Shown piece by piece: positions 15,865 through 19,362 of a stretch of DNA of 19,362 bases (its first letter is position 1; each line of letters begins with the position of its first letter). The stretch comes from Fidelibacterota bacterium (GTDB lineage Bacteria; Fidelibacterota; Fidelibacteria; Fidelibacterales; Fidelibacteraceae): NCBI GenBank assembly GCA_030620575.1, contig JAUXEL010000013.1, positions 1-19,362 on the forward strand, given 5' to 3'. The position numbers and the translations under genes are program-made. The notes beneath the pieces are model-generated. The model had not been told where the DNA came from and made no database searches. It saw only the letters and a program-made list of their open reading frames with translations.

Positions 15865-16992
15865 ATGGCACACGCATATACACCGGGACTCAAAGTGATC
15901 CCCAAAACCATTGTACATAAAACACGGCGACTTCCACTAAAAGGCGACGTTATTGTTAAATTAAATCAAGAAGTCAAAGCAGAAGATATAGTTGCAACGA
16001 CAGATTTACCGGGAAATGTTGTTCCGGTAAACCTGGCAAACATGCTAAACCTCGAAGCCAGTGAAATCATTGAAATACTTCTTAAGAAACCGGGCGACAC
16101 CCTTGAAAAAGGAGATATAATTGCCGAAACTCCGGGTATTTTTGGCTTGTTTAAAACCAAAGCCATTTCCCCCGCAAGTGGAGTTCTGGAAACAATTTCA
16201 AGTATTACCGGGCAAGCCATTATTCGCGAAGCCCCCGTCCCCGTTTCCGTACAAGCGTATATCAATGGAAAAGTCACGGAGATTATTCCCGATGAGGGAG
16301 TAGAAGTTAGCACCGTTGCATCTTTTGTTCAGGGAATTTTTGGTATCGGCGGCGAACGACGGGGTGAAATAAAGATATTAACAAAAAACACAAAAACTAC
16401 AATAAACGAAGATTTGATTACTGAAGACTGTAAAGGCAAAGTATTGGTCGGCGGTTCATTTCTCACCCATAAAGCTTTTATGAAAGCCCAGCGGATGGGT
16501 GCAATCGGCGTAGTTGTTGGCGGGTTTAATTATATTGACATTAAAAAGATACTTGGCTATGATCTTGGCGTTGCCATTACCGGTCAGGAAGAAATAAAAA
16601 CAACTCTGATCATCACCGAAGGATTTGGTAAAGTACATATGGCACAGCAGACATTTGATTTGCTGAAATCTCACGAAGGGAAAATGGTGTCTGTTAATGG
16701 CGCAACGCAAATTCGTGCGGGTGTTATCCGTCCGGAAATTATTGTTCCGCTTGAAGGTGAAAAAGAACTGAAAGACAAAAAGGCAGACCTGTCCGGAATA
16801 GAGCCCGGAACAGAAGTTCGTGTTATTCGCGTACCCTATTTCGGTATGCTGGGAGAGGTGACCGAACTGCCGCATGAATTACAGAGACTGGAATCAGGCT
16901 CCTTCGCCCGCGTAGCAAAAGTTAAAATATATGAAACCGGAAAAGAAGTACTTCTGCCCCGCGCCAATTTGGAAATGATTGAAAAAAAATAG
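15865..16992 (+). CDS. Uncharacterised barrel-sandwich/KOW-like protein, partner of the GlmL-like ATPase
   Basis: I do not recognise this 375-residue protein by name. It starts with a strong AAAGGAGA ribosome binding site. There is no signal peptide or membrane segment, so it should be cytoplasmic. Residues ~20-150 contain repeated biotinyl/lipoyl-like or barrel-sandwich turns: LKGDVIVKLNQEVKAEDIV, KKPGDTLEKGDIIAETPG, PASGVLETIS and INGKVTEIIPDEGVEV. There is no lipoylatable lysine in a DKA-type context, so these look structural. A central alpha/beta segment follows (GKVLVGGSFLTHKAFMKAQ, GAIGVVVGG). The last ~60 residues (GTEVRVIRVPYFGMLGEV ... LPRANLEMIE) read as a KOW-type SH3-like barrel of the kind that binds RNA, ribosomes or RNA polymerase. 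The close placement behind the GlmL-like gene suggests joint function. Confidence 0.8.
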   Translation: MAHAYTPGLKVIPKTIVHKTRRLPLKGDVIVKLNQEVKAEDIVATTDLPGNVVPVNLANMLNLEASEIIEILLKKPGDTLEKGDIIAETPGIFGLFKTKAISPASGVLETISSITGQAIIREAPVPVSVQAYINGKVTEIIPDEGVEVSTVASFVQGIFGIGGERRGEIKILTKNTKTTINEDLITEDCKGKVLVGGSFLTHKAFMKAQRMGAIGVVVGGFNYIDIKKILGYDLGVAITGQEEIKTTLIITEGFGKVHMAQQTFDLLKSHEGKMVSVNGATQIRAGVIRPEIIVPLEGEKELKDKKADLSGIEPGTEVRVIRVPYFGMLGEVTELPHELQRLESGSFARVAKVKIYETGKEVLLPRANLEMIEKK

Positions 16993-17001
16993 GAACATAT
17001 C

Positions 17002-18423
17002 ATGAGATATGTAAAGAAAAAGCTTGTGTTTCTATTCTTTGTTTTGCTGATTGTCGGCTGTAAGCCGATAGAGGAAAATATCAACAAAGGGCAGTTTAAA
17101 ATGGCGAAAAAACGCATTAATCGGGAAATTATATCCAACACATCTAATCCAATGCGGTACATTGAGCTTGAAAATCAAAAAGAGCGTATGTGGCGCATAG
17201 AACAGGATTTCAATAAATCCCGGGAAGATATTTTACCATTTATTAAACAATATTACCCCGATGTGACTGCGGAACAATTAGCGGCATGGGAAGATGAAAA
17301 ATCTCTTGAGAAAATGACTATTAACGGACAAGATCGTTATTTTGTACGGGCGGCAGAAAACCTTTTCCGGATCAATGGCGAGGCAAAACAACGTAAAATT
17401 AGCATTGATGGTGAAAAAAAGAGCCCATTAAACATATTTATTGGACAAAATACCCCCGAAATAATTAAAGACCTAAAAACACAGAAGGATATTACCGGAA
17501 AACCGGTTCATATGAAGTTCAGCTATACGCTTACTGTTGACGCAGATGCTGTTCCCGGCGGTGAAATTGTTCGTTGCTGGCTTCCCTTTCCGCGGGAAGG
17601 AAATGTAAGGCAAACAAAAATAGAACTACTTTCCGCCAATTGCTCTGATTATGTATTGGCATCAAACCAACATCTGCAACGTACGGTTTATATGCAAAAA
17701 CCGGCAATTGAAGGAAAACCAACGGTATTTGAAATTACATTTTCGGCAATTATGCGTCCGCAATGGTTTGATTTAAAAAATACGGATATTCTACCATACA
17801 ATAAAGATACACGGCTGTATCAAAAGTATACCGCGGAAAGATATCCACATATCCGGTTTTCACCCGCAGTGAAAGCTCTTTCAGAAAAAATAGTTGGGAA
17901 TGAAACAGCCCCCTATATTGCCGCAAAAAAAATATTTAAGTATGTTAATGATACATATCCATGGGCAAGCGCCCGCGAATATTCTACGATTGAGAATATT
18001 CCGGAATATGTGATTGAAAATAAACACGGCGATTGCGGGCAGGTTACCCTGTTGTTCATGGCCCTTGCGCGCTATAACGGAATTCCTGCGCGCTGGCAGA
18101 GCGGGTGGATGTTACACCCGGGAAGCAAAAATTTGCACGACTGGTGTGAAATTTATTTCGAAGGCCCCGGCTGGGTTCCGGTCGACCAATCTTTCGGCCT
18201 TATAAATTCTAAAAATGAAGATGTACATTGGTTCTACCTTGGCGGAATGGATGCCTATCGCCTGATTATAAATGACGATTACGCAATGCCGCTTTTTCCC
18301 GAAAAACACCATATGCGCAGCGAAACCAATGATTTTCAACGTGGCGAAGTAGAGTGGAAAGGCGGAAATTTGTATTTTGATCAATGGGATTACGACATGA
18401 AAATAGAATATGTTAATCAATAG
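17002..18423 (+). CDS. Transglutaminase-like lipoprotein
   Basis: The 473-residue protein has a lipoprotein signal ending in LLIVGC and is therefore likely anchored in the envelope facing the periplasm. Residues ~165-260 form a beta-rich domain like those preceding many transglutaminase-like domains (FSYTLTVDAD, IVRCWLPFP). The transglutaminase-like core has a complete Cys-His-Asp triad: C345 in HGDCGQ, H379 in LHDWCE and D395 in VPVDQSFG, in the canonical order and spacing. Such enzymes act as cysteine peptidases, transamidases or peptidoglycan-remodelling factors; the substrate cannot be told here. The gene begins 9 bases after the KOW-like gene with AGGA upstream, and a parvulin lipoprotein follows 13 bases after its stop, so all three may be cotranscribed. 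Confidence 0.9.
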   Translation: MRYVKKKLVFLFFVLLIVGCKPIEENINKGQFKMAKKRINREIISNTSNPMRYIELENQKERMWRIEQDFNKSREDILPFIKQYYPDVTAEQLAAWEDEKSLEKMTINGQDRYFVRAAENLFRINGEAKQRKISIDGEKKSPLNIFIGQNTPEIIKDLKTQKDITGKPVHMKFSYTLTVDADAVPGGEIVRCWLPFPREGNVRQTKIELLSANCSDYVLASNQHLQRTVYMQKPAIEGKPTVFEITFSAIMRPQWFDLKNTDILPYNKDTRLYQKYTAERYPHIRFSPAVKALSEKIVGNETAPYIAAKKIFKYVNDTYPWASAREYSTIENIPEYVIENKHGDCGQVTLLFMALARYNGIPARWQSGWMLHPGSKNLHDWCEIYFEGPGWVPVDQSFGLINSKNEDVHWFYLGGMDAYRLIINDDYAMPLFPEKHHMRSETNDFQRGEVEWKGGNLYFDQWDYDMKIEYVNQ

Positions 18424-18436
18424 AAAGGATAATTTA

Positions 18437-19362
18437 ATGAAAAGGACTTTACTTATTATGGTTGCAGCAGCGATGATGTTTACAGGTTGTAGTGACAAGC
18501 CCGAGCTTAGCCCGGAACAGCGTGACTTTTTTAACGTTATGGGCGAGAAGATCTCGTACATGAAACCGGACACAACAGTTGTGCTGGCCACGACCAACAA
18601 ATTTGAAATCACAAATTTAGATATCATGGAAAATGTATATCAGGGTATGCGTGGCGACGTAAACATCATGAATAATGTTGAACCGGCACGCATTGAAGCT
18701 TTTTTAATGCAGGTGGTTACCCTGAAAGCCCAACAGGACATTTTGCTTGAAGAAGCAAAACATCAGGGATTAAGCATTTCAAAAGACAGCATTGACGCTT
18801 TTATCGAAAAAAACCTGTATGCCCCCAATGGCGGCAAAGAGGCATTTCTTGAACAATTAAAATTACAGCAGGTAGATCTTGATTTTGTTCGCGAGGATAC
18901 GAGAAAAAACATGCTTATCATGAAGTATATTGATGAAGTTGCCCTTGCCGGTGTGGATATCAATGTTTCCGGGGAAGACATTAGAAATTATTATGAAGAA
19001 AACAAAGGACAATATAGTCAGGAAACCGCATCAGTGCGCCATATCCTGTTTATGACACAAGGTAAGTCCGAAGAAGAAAAAATCGAAGTAAAGCAACTGA
19101 CAGAAGATGTATTAAAACGTGCTCGCGCCGGAGAAGATTTTATAAAATTGGCATCTGAATACAGCGAAGATCCGGGTTCAAAAAACAATGGCGGATTATA
19201 TGCGGATTTTCCTCGCGGCCGCACGGGGCAAACCTTTGAAGATGCAAGCTTTACACTTCCCATTGGTACCATCAGCGATCCCGTTGAGACCCCCTACGGA
19301 TATCATATTATTAAGATTGTAGACCGCAAACAGGGAAAAACCATAGACGATGTCCGCGATGA
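18437..19362 (+). CDS. PrsA/SurA-like parvulin lipoprotein (partial, runs off right edge)
   Basis: I read 308 codons from ATG 18437, which has AAGGA at good spacing; the frame stays open to the right edge. A lipoprotein signal ends in MMFTGC. Residues ~25-195 are helical and SurA-N-like (FEITNLDIMENVY, RNYYEENKGQYSQ). Residues ~198-296 form an intact parvulin rotamase domain: VRHILF, EYSEDPGSKNNGGLYADF, DPVETPYGYHIIKI. It is likely a lipid-anchored foldase for exported proteins. It differs from the 6025-7710 lipoprotein in having a longer N-terminal chaperone region before the rotamase. This makes four parvulin-family genes within 13 kb. The missing 3' end could hold a second rotamase domain or a short tail. 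Confidence 0.9.
   Translation, partial: MKRTLLIMVAAAMMFTGCSDKPELSPEQRDFFNVMGEKISYMKPDTTVVLATTNKFEITNLDIMENVYQGMRGDVNIMNNVEPARIEAFLMQVVTLKAQQDILLEEAKHQGLSISKDSIDAFIEKNLYAPNGGKEAFLEQLKLQQVDLDFVREDTRKNMLIMKYIDEVALAGVDINVSGEDIRNYYEENKGQYSQETASVRHILFMTQGKSEEEKIEVKQLTEDVLKRARAGEDFIKLASEYSEDPGSKNNGGLYADFPRGRTGQTFEDASFTLPIGTISDPVETPYGYHIIKIVDRKQGKTIDDVRD

Noticed and set aside
17841..17856. ATATCCACA-type DnaA-like 9-mer in the transglutaminase gene, and similar ones in mfd and recF
   Set aside because: Single imperfect matches inside coding sequence are expected by chance in AT-rich DNA.
18112..18627. Leftward 171-codon open frame across the transglutaminase and PrsA-like genes
   Set aside because: Spans two supported genes on the other strand; hydrophobic runs are reverse reading of AT-rich codons.
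1..19362. tRNA, rRNA, CRISPR array, transposase or insertion sequence ends
   Set aside because: None seen on either strand: no regularly spaced repeats, no transposase motifs and no room for rRNA.

Overview
The window looks like chromosomal DNA of a diderm bacterium of roughly 40% GC. Diaminopimelate epimerase points to a DAP-type peptidoglycan. SurA/PrsA-type periplasmic foldases, several lipoproteins with Spo-type signal peptides and a small beta-rich surface protein point to an outer membrane. The gene set (a receiver/PPDK_N fusion, mfd next to a cluster of parvulin genes, a 'YPNGANAPLF...KGE' surface protein) resembles lineages of the FCB superphylum such as Cloacimonadota, Marinimicrobia or Calditrichota. 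That placement is inference and is not firm.

Layout. Positions 1-2557 hold two leftward genes: dapF, and overlapping its stop codon by 4 bases, a protein with two receiver-like domains and a PEP/pyruvate-binding domain that runs off the left edge. The divergent gap and the start of mfd (2558-2771) carry two ParB-type parS palindromes. From 2733 every gene points right: mfd; a tight trio of parvulin-family genes (6025-9729: lipoprotein, degenerate lipoprotein, SurA-like); a 234-base AT-rich gap with DnaA-box-like 9-mers; dnaN; a small outer-membrane-type lipoprotein; recF; cdsA; a GlmL/MutL-family ASKHA ATPase; a companion protein with barrel-sandwich-like and KOW-like regions; a transglutaminase-like lipoprotein; and a PrsA-like parvulin lipoprotein cut by the right edge.

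How they fit together. dnaN, recF, two parS sites, DnaA-box-like motifs and a change of A/T strand bias around the surA-dnaN region suggest a locus near the replication origin, although dnaA itself is not in the window. The parvulin genes, cdsA, the surface lipoprotein and the transglutaminase lipoprotein form an envelope-biogenesis theme. The least explained part is 14003-16992: a glutamate-mutase-chaperone-type ATPase with no mutase genes beside it, paired with a KOW-containing protein I cannot name. No RNA genes, CRISPR arrays or insertion sequences were seen, and no gap between genes is longer than 300 bases.
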